This document shows positions 42,857-51,383 of a stretch of DNA of 64,000 nucleotides, piece by piece. Every line of letters starts with the position of its first letter. The stretch's first letter is position 1. Source of the DNA: Lysobacterales bacterium. Its GTDB lineage: Bacteria; Pseudomonadota; Gammaproteobacteria; Xanthomonadales; Xanthomonadaceae. The notes under the pieces are model-generated. The model was not told the DNA's origin and did no database searches. It worked only from the letters and a program-made list of their open reading frames with translations. The stretch covers positions 682,001-746,000 of the forward strand of contig JADKCY010000003.1 of the NCBI GenBank assembly GCA_016718605.1, read 5' to 3'. The position numbers and the translations under genes were made by a program.

Positions 42857-45367
42857 TCACTCAAATCCATTCGCAAAGATGTCGTCCGGTCCGGGGAATT
42901 GCACCGGCGTCGTCAGTGCAGCGGTGTTGTTGCCCGAGTTGGTGTCGATGATCGTGCCACTGACCGCGGCACTGGCGCTCAGGTTGGCGCTACCCGCGTA
43001 GTTGGCTGGCAACAGCACGTTCACCGTGGCAGCACGACTGCCGCCTGCGGCGAGCGTAGATAAGCCAGAGCAGGTTACCGCGCCACTGCTGTGCGTGCAG
43101 TTGTAGCCGCTGCCGCTGGCACTTTGAAAGCTCACGCCAACGGGCAGGCTCATGGTCAAAGTCGGCGTCGATAGCTGACCCGCCCCCATGTTGATGGCGG
43201 TCACCGTGTAAGCCAACGGCGAACCGACCGGCGCTGGGTTGAGGTTGATGCTCAAGACCACCGACAGATCAGTACGCAGTTGCACCGGCGTGTTCAGCGT
43301 CGCGGTGTTGTTTGCCATGTTGCTGTCGGTGATGCTCCCACTCACCGTCGCCGAAGCCGCCAGGCTGGCCGAACCCGAATAGTTCGAGGGCAAGGCCACG
43401 GCAATCGTTGCACTTCGGTTGCTGCCAGCGGCCAAGGCGGACGAGCCCGCACAGGTCACCGTGCCACTGCTGTGGCTGCAGTTGAAACCACTGCCGGTCG
43501 CGCTGGAAAAGGTCACACCAGCGGGCAAGCTCACGGCAAGGGTTGGCGTCGACGACTGCGCGCCAGCCGCGTTGCTCACGGTGGCGGTATAGACGAGATT
43601 GCTGCCGGTCGGCGCCGGGTTCTGATTGATCGACAGTGCCGCTGACAGATCGGTGCGCAGTTGCACCGGGGTACTGAGCGTCGCTGTGTTGTTCGCCGCA
43701 TTGGTGTCGGCAACACTGCTGCTGACCGTCGCGCTGGCCGACAGGTTGGCCGCACCCGAATAGTTGGCTGGCAAGGCCACGGTGATCGTCGCAGAGCGAT
43801 TGCCGCCCGCCGCCAAGGTGGACGTTCCCGCACACGTCACCGTGCCGCTGCTGTGGCTGCAGTTGAAACCGCTGCCAGTTGCCGTTGAATAGGTCACACC
43901 GTTGGGCAAAGTAAGCGCCACGGTGGGCGTTGAGGGATCGCCACCCGCGGCATTGCTGACCGTCGCGGTGTAGACGAGATTGGATCCGGTCGGTGCCGGA
44001 TTCTGGTTGATCGCCAGCGCCGATGAAAGATCGGCCTCAGGCGCGGCCACGAAGGGCGCCAGACAACTCGGGCTACTGCTGGCGCGCGAGGCAAGGTGTT
44101 GCAGCATGCGGTTGGGCACGCGTTCCGGTGCAACGCCGTAAGGATGGCCCGCGCCGAGAATCTGGGTGATGTTGGAGTTGCCGGGCGACAGGAAATGGCA
44201 ATAGCTCATCAAGGTTCCACTGCCCGCACCGGGCGGTCCGGGCAAACTCGCGGCACCAGAATGGCAGGTGGCACCCGACATCGTCTCACCGCCATAGCAC
44301 TGATCAATGGGCGACGCATTGCCATTCAGACCGCCGTAACAATGGGTGTGCGGTGAATTGAAGTTGTGGCCCAACTCATGCCCGACCACGTAGCGCTCGA
44401 TCGACAGAAAACTGCTGTTGCCACTCATGCCGAAGGTGGTGCCATAGCCGCCGCCGAAGTTGCTGTTACCACTCACCGAACTGCAACCACTAGGCGCATC
44501 GTCATCGAATGCTCCACTGCACAAGACCCCGACCCAAGCGATGCCGGACCAACCACCACCGCCCGGCGTCTTGCCACTGAGCATATGCGCGGTACTGCGC
44601 GTGATGGCGGTGTAGTTGGTGTTCCACTCGCGACCAAACGCATACAACTGACAGGCAGGCGTCGTCTCGGTCCAGGGGTCACCACTGGTGCTGCGGACTT
44701 CCAGGTGGGTGACCTGCACTTCGGTATTCACTTCGCCTTCGTAGATTGAGGAAATCGACGCAATCAGGCCGCCGACATAGGTCTGCAACGCCGCACTGCT
44801 GCCGAGCTTCTGGTACAGCTCGAAGTCCGTATCGATGGCCAAGCGCACGCCGTAGGTCGATCCGGCGATACTTTCTGGAGTCAGCAATTGCAGCGCCTGC
44901 GCATCCCGCGGATCGTCGGGTGCGACCGGCAACTGATCGCTACACATGCCGTTCTCGCTCGGCGACTTGGCGACGCGCTGCAGCCAAGCCCGCACGGTCG
45001 CGTCATTGATCGGCGTCGCGCGCAGCGCCGACGACTCGCCGCTCAGACGCAGGGTTTGTTTTGGCGTCTGGATGAAACCATCCACACCACCCTCCGGCGT
45101 TTCGATCAGCAGCACTTCGCTGCCGGTACCATCCAGCGTGCGTCCGACCCAGTAACGCGCTTTGGGCAGGTCCAATGTGCGGGGCCCGAGCGGGCCGTGT
45201 TCGACCAGTCGGAAATCCTTGGCAAAGGGAAACGATTCACGTAGTTCGAGCGACAGCGGCGTCGTGGTGCCAGCCAGCAGGACGCTACGGTCCGCTGCGT
45301 CGTTGGCGCCGCAAATCGACGTCAGTAACGCACCGAACACAGCCAAGTATCGGATGAATCGTTTCAT
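42857..45367 (-). CDS. Secreted reprolysin-like metalloprotease with three DUF11-like repeats
   Basis: An 836-residue exported zinc protease. After a signal peptide (MKRFIRYLAVFGALLTSICG) and a prodomain-like region comes the catalytic domain with VVGHELGHNFNSPHTHCYGG near residues 327-346, the HExxHxxxxxH zinc site of metzincins of the reprolysin type. From near residue 445 three DUF11-like beta-sandwich repeats of exactly 127 residues follow, starting at the DLS codons at 44032, 43651 and 43270. The protein ends in PDDIFANGFE. It is a likely substrate of the type II secretion system of this window (inference). Confidence 0.88.
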   Translation of the reverse strand: MKRFIRYLAVFGALLTSICGANDAADRSVLLAGTTTPLSLELRESFPFAKDFRLVEHGPLGPRTLDLPKARYWVGRTLDGTGSEVLLIETPEGGVDGFIQTPKQTLRLSGESSALRATPINDATVRAWLQRVAKSPSENGMCSDQLPVAPDDPRDAQALQLLTPESIAGSTYGVRLAIDTDFELYQKLGSSAALQTYVGGLIASISSIYEGEVNTEVQVTHLEVRSTSGDPWTETTPACQLYAFGREWNTNYTAITRSTAHMLSGKTPGGGGWSGIAWVGVLCSGAFDDDAPSGCSSVSGNSNFGGGYGTTFGMSGNSSFLSIERYVVGHELGHNFNSPHTHCYGGLNGNASPIDQCYGGETMSGATCHSGAASLPGPPGAGSGTLMSYCHFLSPGNSNITQILGAGHPYGVAPERVPNRMLQHLASRASSSPSCLAPFVAAPEADLSSALAINQNPAPTGSNLVYTATVSNAAGGDPSTPTVALTLPNGVTYSTATGSGFNCSHSSGTVTCAGTSTLAAGGNRSATITVALPANYSGAANLSASATVSSSVADTNAANNTATLSTPVQLRTDLSAALSINQNPAPTGSNLVYTATVSNAAGAQSSTPTLAVSLPAGVTFSSATGSGFNCSHSSGTVTCAGSSALAAGSNRSATIAVALPSNYSGSASLAASATVSGSITDSNMANNTATLNTPVQLRTDLSVVLSINLNPAPVGSPLAYTVTAINMGAGQLSTPTLTMSLPVGVSFQSASGSGYNCTHSSGAVTCSGLSTLAAGGSRAATVNVLLPANYAGSANLSASAAVSGTIIDTNSGNNTAALTTPVQFPGPDDIFANGFE
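42889..44032 (-). repeat. Three tandem 381-base repeats inside the metalloprotease gene
   Basis: Repeat units begin at 44032, 43651 and 43270 on the minus strand with a spacing of exactly 381 bases (127 codons). The FNCSHSSGTVTCAG segment is shared word for word by the first two units and is nearly the same in the third. The high DNA similarity suggests recent duplication or ongoing gene conversion. Confidence 0.85.
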
Positions 45368-45558
45368 GTCTGCCCCCTGGCACCTGTGGCCGACAGCATG
45401 TCTGCAGCGGCCTGAGCCTTGTGTGACTTCCTTAACGAATACGCAGTGCGAGGGGACGACAGGACGCGTCTTCAGTGGTTCGACGCATCAGCCGATGGGC
45501 AAATCGGCGGCTTAGGTATGATGCGAGGACCAATCCCGCCAGCTCCCGGAGTGTGCCT

Positions 45559-47088
45559 GTGAACCGTCCCAAGCCCGTGATGCTGCTGATTCTGGATGGC
45601 TGGGGCTATCGCGAGGCGGCGCCTGACAATGCCATTTCGGTGGCCACTACACCGAACTGGGATGCCTTGCTGGCACAGCATCCGCACACGTTGATTGAAA
45701 CCTCTGGCGTGCATGTCGGATTGCCCGCAGGCCAGATGGGAAACTCCGAAGTTGGTCATATGAACCTCGGTGCCGGACGCATCGTCTATCAAGATCTGAG
45801 CCGCATCGATCACGCCATCGAGACTGGCGAGTTTTTTCGCAATCCTGCTTTGCTTGGTGCTTGTGCGAAAGTGCGCGAAGCGCACCGCACCTTGCATGTG
45901 TTTGGCCTGCTCTCACCGGGTGGCGTGCATAGTCACGAATTGCACCTGTTGGCGATGCTCGATCTCGCCAAGCAACAAGGTGTGCAGCAGCTTTGCGTGC
46001 ATGCCTTTTTGGATGGCCGCGACACACCGCCGCGTTCGGCCGGGCCCAGCATCCGCCTGATGCAGAAACAGTGTGACGCATTGGGCTATCGCATCGGCAC
46101 GGTGTCCGGGCGCTATTTCGCGATGGACCGCGATCAGCGCTGGGACCGAGTGCAACGTACCTACGTGGCCATAGTCGACGCCCAAGGTGAGCCCGCCGAC
46201 TGCGCCCTGGCAGCGCTACAAAGCGCCTATGCGCGTGGCGAAAACGATGAATTCGCGCAGCCCAGCGTCATCGCCGGGCACGTGCCTATGGTCGATGGTG
46301 ATGCCGTGGTGTTCATGAACTTTCGCGCCGACCGCGCCCGCGAACTCACCGCCGCCTTCGTCACACCGGACTTCAACGGCTTTGAACGGCGCTTGCCCGC
46401 GCTGGCTGACTACGTCTGCTTGACCGAATACGCCGCCGATCTGCCCGCCACCGTGGCCTGGCCGTCGGAAACCCTGCAAAACACCTTGCCGCAGGTTCTG
46501 TCCGCGAATGGACTCAGCCAACTGCGCATTGCCGAGACGGAGAAATATGCCCACGTCACTTTTTTCTTCAGTGGCGGCGTGGAGGCGGAGTATCCGGGCG
46601 AAACTCGGATACTGGTGCCGTCACCGAAGGTCGCGACCTACGATCTGCAGCCCGAGATGAGCTGCCCTGAAGTCACCGACAAACTCGTTGAGGCCATCAC
46701 CGGGCAGACCTTCGACGTCATCATCTGCAATATCGCCAATCCCGACATGGTGGGTCACACGGGCGTGATGGCGGCCGCCGTGGCCGCTGCAGAGGCGGTC
46801 GATCTGGCGCTCGGCCGTATCGTTGCAGCGATTCGCGCTGTTGACGGCGCACTGATCGTCACCGCTGATCATGGCAATCTGGAAAAAATGCGCGACGCCG
46901 AATCCGGCCAGCCCCATACGGCGCATACGGTTGGCCCGGTCCCGTTGGTGTTTGTTGGCGCTGCCACGAGCGTGCGGTCCGGCGGCGCGCTGCGCGACGT
47001 CGCTCCCACCATGCTGCACTTGCTCGGTGTGCCAGTGCCCACCGAAATGACCGGCCGCAACCTGCTGCAAGACACTCCTGACGCATGA
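45559..47088 (+). CDS. gpmI: 2,3-bisphosphoglycerate-independent phosphoglycerate mutase GpmI
   Basis: A 509-residue manganese-dependent glycolytic enzyme interconverting 3- and 2-phosphoglycerate. The metal site begins in LLILDGWGYRE. The phosphorylated Ser is in QMGNSEVGHMNLG near residue 63, and GGVHSHELH, FLDGRDTPP, FMNFRADRAREL and TADHGNLEKM with PHTAHT complete the set. The GTG start at 45559 has GGAG seven bases upstream and gives the usual length; the frame is open to 45475. It overlaps the next gene by 4 bases (ATGA). Confidence 0.96.
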   Translation: MNRPKPVMLLILDGWGYREAAPDNAISVATTPNWDALLAQHPHTLIETSGVHVGLPAGQMGNSEVGHMNLGAGRIVYQDLSRIDHAIETGEFFRNPALLGACAKVREAHRTLHVFGLLSPGGVHSHELHLLAMLDLAKQQGVQQLCVHAFLDGRDTPPRSAGPSIRLMQKQCDALGYRIGTVSGRYFAMDRDQRWDRVQRTYVAIVDAQGEPADCALAALQSAYARGENDEFAQPSVIAGHVPMVDGDAVVFMNFRADRARELTAAFVTPDFNGFERRLPALADYVCLTEYAADLPATVAWPSETLQNTLPQVLSANGLSQLRIAETEKYAHVTFFFSGGVEAEYPGETRILVPSPKVATYDLQPEMSCPEVTDKLVEAITGQTFDVIICNIANPDMVGHTGVMAAAVAAAEAVDLALGRIVAAIRAVDGALIVTADHGNLEKMRDAESGQPHTAHTVGPVPLVFVGAATSVRSGGALRDVAPTMLHLLGVPVPTEMTGRNLLQDTPDA

Positions 47089-48263
47089 CCCGACGCCTGC
47101 TCCTGCTGCTGGCGCTGGCATGGCTGTCATTGCTTGACAGCACGGTGATGGCGCAAACCGCAGCAAGCAACGACGCGGAACTGAGTGCGCGCGAAGAAGC
47201 CGCCAAAGCAAAGCTTGCCGCGTTGCGCAGCGATATCGATGCCGCGATGGCACAGCAATCCTCGTTGCAGGACGCAGTGAAGCGTAGCCAAGCCGACTTG
47301 CGCGAAGCGGATCAAGCGGTACAAGCACAACTCGCCACGCAGCGCGCTCTGCAAGCGGAAGCCACCACACAGGAAGCCGCGCTGCGCGATATTGACGCAC
47401 GTCGTGCCGAGGCCGCAGACCGGCTGCAGAAGCAGCGCATCGACCTCGGCAAATTGTTGCGCTCGGCATTCCGCTTGGGTCAACACCAGCAGTTGCGGCT
47501 GCTGATGTCACAGGACCGCCTCAGCGCGGCAGCGCGGGTCCTCGAATACCATCGGTATCTGCAACGCGATCAATTGGCGCGGGTGCGCACCATGCTCGAT
47601 GAACTACGCGAGTTGGCGGCGCTGACCGAGGCAACTCGCCAGCAAAGCGATCAGCTTGCCCAAGCGATGCAGGCCGCAGATGTCGGACGACAGGCACTCG
47701 ATGAGCAGCGCAATGAGCGCGCCGCGTTGCTGGACGTCATGCAATCCCGCGTACGTGATCAGGACGTGCGTCTGCGCATGCTCCGGCGCGACGAACAGGC
47801 CTTGCGGACACTCTTGGAAACGCTGCGTGATGTGTTCGCCGACATTCCCAAGCAATTGCAGTCCGAGCAGTCGATTGCCGCCCATCGTGGACAGTTGCCA
47901 ATGCCGACCGGTGGGCCGGTGTTGAGCAGCTTCGGTGCCGCCCTACCCGATGGACGGCGCAGCGAGGGCTGGCTGATCGGCACCACGGCGGGTGCCGCAG
48001 TGAAAGCCATTGCACACGGACGGGTAGCGTTCGCCGAATGGATGAATGGCTATGGCCTGCTGCTCATTCTCGACCACGGCGATGGCTATTTGAGTCTGTA
48101 CGCGCACAACGATGCGCTGTTGCGCGAGCCCGGCGATTGGGTCAATGCGGGCGACGCCATCGCCGAATCGGGCAGTTCTGGCGGGCAATCGAGACCTGCG
48201 CTGTACTTCGAGTTACGTCGCAACGGTCAGCCCATCGATCCACGTCTGTGGCTGAAGCGTTGA
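47085..48263 (+). CDS. EnvC-like murein hydrolase activator
   Basis: A 392-residue exported protein with a signal peptide (to VMA), about 210 residues of coiled coil rich in Ala, Gln, Arg and Glu, and a C-terminal LytM (M23) domain from near residue 270. The zinc ligands are incomplete (GRRSEGW where His is expected, SLYAHN at the HxH site), as in EnvC, which activates the amidases AmiA/AmiB at the division septum rather than cutting itself. The gene order gpmI-envC-ctpA is common in gammaproteobacteria. Confidence 0.88.
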   Translation: MTRRLLLLLALAWLSLLDSTVMAQTAASNDAELSAREEAAKAKLAALRSDIDAAMAQQSSLQDAVKRSQADLREADQAVQAQLATQRALQAEATTQEAALRDIDARRAEAADRLQKQRIDLGKLLRSAFRLGQHQQLRLLMSQDRLSAAARVLEYHRYLQRDQLARVRTMLDELRELAALTEATRQQSDQLAQAMQAADVGRQALDEQRNERAALLDVMQSRVRDQDVRLRMLRRDEQALRTLLETLRDVFADIPKQLQSEQSIAAHRGQLPMPTGGPVLSSFGAALPDGRRSEGWLIGTTAGAAVKAIAHGRVAFAEWMNGYGLLLILDHGDGYLSLYAHNDALLREPGDWVNAGDAIAESGSSGGQSRPALYFELRRNGQPIDPRLWLKR

Positions 48264-48303
48264 GGCCATCCCGTGGCCCCATCGTGCGCTCTATACTTTG
48301 CGC

Positions 48304-49662
48304 ATGAACAATGCCCGCCCGCCGCGTTATCTGCTGTCTGCCCTGCTGCTATCGAGCACCAGCCTGTGCTTCCCCGGTCGAACTGATGCACAGGAACCCG
48401 CCGTCGAAGTGCCTGCGCAAACGGCGCCGCCCACCGAAGCAACTGGCACCAAGGTCGATGTCGTCGACAAGGGCGACCGCGTGGGGTTGGAAGAGATCAG
48501 GCGCTTTGTATCGGTCTATCGTGCCGTCAAACAGGCCTATGTCGATCCGGTCGCCGACGGCGACCTGATGAGCGCCGCGATCCGCGGCCTGCTCGCCGAT
48601 CTCGATCCACACAGTGCCTATCTGGATCAGGAAGCCTCAGCGGCTCTCACTGAAATGGCAGAAGGTGAATATGGTGGCCTTGGGCTGGAGATCATTCAGC
48701 GTCCGGATCGCAGCCTGACCGTGATTGCACCCATTGACGATACGCCAGCGGCACGCGCAGGCATTCAGCCGGGCGATGTCATCACGGCGATGGATGGCGA
48801 AGTCATCACTGCCGACAGTGTGGATGCGGCGATTGAATCGATGCGTGGCGATCCCGGCACGCAGATCACGTTGACCATCATCCGCGAAGGCGTCGCCGAG
48901 CCGCTTCAGGTGCAACTCACCCGCGAGATCATCCGTGTCAACAGTGCTCGCATCGAAGTATTGGACAAGGACTATCTATATCTGCGCATCGCCACATTTC
49001 AGGCGGATACCGGCATGGAAGTCAGCAAACGCTTGGACACGCTGATCGCACAACGCGCTAGTGCGTTCAAAGGTCTGGTGCTGGATCTGCGCAGCAATCC
49101 CGGCGGCTTGCTCAACGCTGCCGTCGACGTGGCAGACGTGTTTCTGGACCGCGGCCTGATCGTCAGCACGCGTGGTCGTCTGCCCTATGCCACCAACGAA
49201 TACAGCGCGCATCGCGGCGACGCACTGGATGGCGCGCCCATCGTGCTGCTGATTGATGCCGGTAGCGCTTCTGCCGCGGAGGTGCTGGCGGGCGCGCTCC
49301 GCGACCACAAGCGCGCCGTCATCATGGGCACGCGGAGTTTTGGCAAGGGCTCGGTACAGACGGTGCTGCCATTGGACAATGGTGACTCGATCAAACTCAC
49401 CACGGCGCGCTACTACACGCCAAATGGCACCTCGATCCAGGCGACTGGCATCGTGCCGGACATCGAACTGCTCGAAAACGCCACCGTCAAGACCGAGGAA
49501 GTTCAGGCCCCAACTATTCGCGAAGCCAACCTGCCCGGCCATTTGCGCGCGGAGACCCTGCCGGTGGAAGCAGATGGCAAAGCCACGGTGGCTGATGACT
49601 ACGCGGTGGGCGAAGCGCTGAACCTGCTGCGTGGTCTGGCCGTGTTTCGTGATCGCGACTGA
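48304..49662 (+). CDS. S41 C-terminal processing protease (CtpA type)
   Basis: A protease of about 452 residues with a signal peptide. A PDZ domain sits at about residues 110-190 (YGGLGLEIIQRPDRSLTV, AGIQPGDVITAMDGEV). The S41 catalytic core has LDLRSNPGGLLNAAVDVA, the serine motif DAGSASAAEVLAGALRD near residue 320 and the Lys in GTRSFGKGSVQTVLPL. It probably trims periplasmic cell-wall enzymes or their regulators. ATG 48304 is chosen over TTG 48298; neither has a strong ribosome site. Confidence 0.92.
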   Translation: MNNARPPRYLLSALLLSSTSLCFPGRTDAQEPAVEVPAQTAPPTEATGTKVDVVDKGDRVGLEEIRRFVSVYRAVKQAYVDPVADGDLMSAAIRGLLADLDPHSAYLDQEASAALTEMAEGEYGGLGLEIIQRPDRSLTVIAPIDDTPAARAGIQPGDVITAMDGEVITADSVDAAIESMRGDPGTQITLTIIREGVAEPLQVQLTREIIRVNSARIEVLDKDYLYLRIATFQADTGMEVSKRLDTLIAQRASAFKGLVLDLRSNPGGLLNAAVDVADVFLDRGLIVSTRGRLPYATNEYSAHRGDALDGAPIVLLIDAGSASAAEVLAGALRDHKRAVIMGTRSFGKGSVQTVLPLDNGDSIKLTTARYYTPNGTSIQATGIVPDIELLENATVKTEEVQAPTIREANLPGHLRAETLPVEADGKATVADDYAVGEALNLLRGLAVFRDRD

Positions 49663-49685
49663 GCGCGCAACTCAGCCTCCGCACG

Positions 49686-50204
49686 TCACTCTTCGCTCGC
49701 GCGCAAACGGTTCTCGGCCATCGTCGTCGCGGTATCCAGCTGCTTCAGCAGGGCATCCAGCACAGCGCACTGCTCATGGTCGAGCGCACCGATCAAACTG
49801 CGCTCGTAGTCCAGCGCCAGTGGCGCGACCTTCTCGTAGACCGCTTGCCCATCAACGGACAGACGCAGCGGTGCTCGCCGACGGTCCTGTGTGCATTGAG
49901 TGCGGATCACACGACCGGATTCCAAGAGACGCGCGACGGCGCGACTAACGGCCACTTTGTCCATCGCCGTGCGTTCGACCAACTGCGCCGCGGTGAGGTC
50001 CGGATAGCGCCCCATTACCGCCATCAGGCGCCACTCGGTAATCGACAGATCGAAGCGCTCGGCATAAATGCGCGCGATGGCCTGACTTATCCGATTGGAT
50101 AGCACCGACAGGCGATACGGCAGGAAATGTTCCAACTCCAGCACGCTGGGCGTGCGCTCTGCTCGTGGACAATCGAGGTCGGGCTTGCTCATCGTGCACT
50201 GCAT
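49686..50204 (-). CDS. MarR family regulator next to tyrosine degradation genes
   Basis: A 172-residue winged-helix regulator. The MarR DNA-binding part is seen in LSITEWRLMAVMGRYPDLTA, LVERTAMDKVAVSRAVARLL and the wing CTQDRRRAPLRLSVDGQAVY. It is divergent from hpd, and a perfect palindrome lies between them, so it is a probable repressor of the hpd-hmgA-fah-maiA genes answering to a tyrosine breakdown intermediate. A later ATG at 50192 is an alternative start. Confidence 0.85.
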   Translation of the reverse strand: MQCTMSKPDLDCPRAERTPSVLELEHFLPYRLSVLSNRISQAIARIYAERFDLSITEWRLMAVMGRYPDLTAAQLVERTAMDKVAVSRAVARLLESGRVIRTQCTQDRRRAPLRLSVDGQAVYEKVAPLALDYERSLIGALDHEQCAVLDALLKQLDTATTMAENRLRASEE

Positions 50205-50214
50205 CTTGCATATG

Positions 50215-50228
50215 GTTTCATATGAAAC
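50215..50228. promoter_or_regulatory. Perfect palindromic operator GTTTCATATGAAAC
   Basis: This 14-base perfect palindrome lies between the divergent marR and hpd genes, about 50 bases before hpd and 11 bases before marR. The length and symmetry are right for a MarR dimer. CATATG occurs again just upstream at 50209-50214. It is the only strong palindrome in the interval. Confidence 0.7.
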
Positions 50229-50278
50229 TAATCTCCTGATTCGCCTACCGCCCGCACTGCAATCCTTCTGGAGGCCCG

Positions 50279-51364
50279 ATGAGCGCGCAGCCCAATCCCG
50301 GCATGCAGGTCACCACCTTTGATAACCCGATGGGTATCGACGGTTTCGAATTCGTCGAATTCGCCTCACCCGAACCGCAGCACTTGCACACCCTGTTCAA
50401 GCAACTCGGCTTTTCGCCCACACTGCGTCATCGTAACCGCGCCATTACCGTGTATCGGCAGGGCGGGGTCAATTTCCTGATCAATGAGGATCCGGACTCG
50501 TTCGCCGCCGATTTCGCTGCCAAGCATGGCCCAAGTGCTTGTGGCTTTGCGATCCGCGTGCAAAAACCCGCCTTCTGGGTTCGCGAGCAGGCGATCACCC
50601 GCGGCGCCGAAGCGCCCGATCGAGAAAACACTCGCGCAGTCGACATGCCAGTCATCAAGGGCATTGGCGATTGCATGCTCTATCTGGTGGATCGCTACGG
50701 CGAACGCGGGGATGCGTACGCGCAAGACTTTGTCCCCATCGACGGCGCCGATCCACGGCCGGAAGGTTTCGGACTGAGCTTCATCGATCACCTCACCCAC
50801 AATCTTTTCGTGGGCAGCATGGCTACGTGGGCCGACTACTACGAACGCCTGTTCAACTTCCGCGAGATTCGCTACTTCGACATCAAGGGCGCCAAGACCG
50901 GCCTGCTGTCGAAGGCCATGACGGCACCGGATGGCATCGTGCGCATTCCACTCAATGAGTCGAGCGATCCCAGATCGCAGATCAACGAGTTTCTCGAGGC
51001 CTACAACGGCGAAGGCATTCAGCATATCGCCTGCTTCACCGATGATATCTATCGCACGGTGGAGTTGATGCACGCCGCAGGCGTGAAGTTCCTCGACACA
51101 CCGACTGCCTATTTCGATGTCGTCGACCTGCGAATTCCCAACCACGGCGAAGACCTTGATCGCCTGCGCCGCAATAGCATCCTGATCGATGCTGATCCAG
51201 AAACAAAAACTCGCAAGCTGCTGCAGATCTTCACCCAGAACTGCATCGGCCCGATCTTCTTCGAGATCATTCAGCGCAAGGGCAATGAAGGTTTCGGCGA
51301 GGGCAATTTTCAGGCCCTGTTCGAGAGCATCGAGCGCGACCAGATGAAGCGCGGCGTGCTGTAA
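50279..51364 (+). CDS. hpd: 4-hydroxyphenylpyruvate dioxygenase
   Basis: A 361-residue Fe(II) dioxygenase that converts 4-hydroxyphenylpyruvate to homogentisate. The iron ligands fall in FIDHLTHNL, GIQHIACFTDD and FFEIIQRKGNEGFGEGNF, all intact in the second vicinal-oxygen-chelate half. GGAGG lies a few bases before the ATG. It is the first gene of the tyrosine degradation set and diverges from the MarR gene. Confidence 0.96.
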   Translation: MSAQPNPGMQVTTFDNPMGIDGFEFVEFASPEPQHLHTLFKQLGFSPTLRHRNRAITVYRQGGVNFLINEDPDSFAADFAAKHGPSACGFAIRVQKPAFWVREQAITRGAEAPDRENTRAVDMPVIKGIGDCMLYLVDRYGERGDAYAQDFVPIDGADPRPEGFGLSFIDHLTHNLFVGSMATWADYYERLFNFREIRYFDIKGAKTGLLSKAMTAPDGIVRIPLNESSDPRSQINEFLEAYNGEGIQHIACFTDDIYRTVELMHAAGVKFLDTPTAYFDVVDLRIPNHGEDLDRLRRNSILIDADPETKTRKLLQIFTQNCIGPIFFEIIQRKGNEGFGEGNFQALFESIERDQMKRGVL

Positions 51365-51383
51365 AGGCGACGGAAACCAAGCC

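Noticed and set aside
47881..48263. An active M23 peptidase in the EnvC-like protein.
   Set aside because: The zinc ligands are not complete, so an activator role is the better reading.
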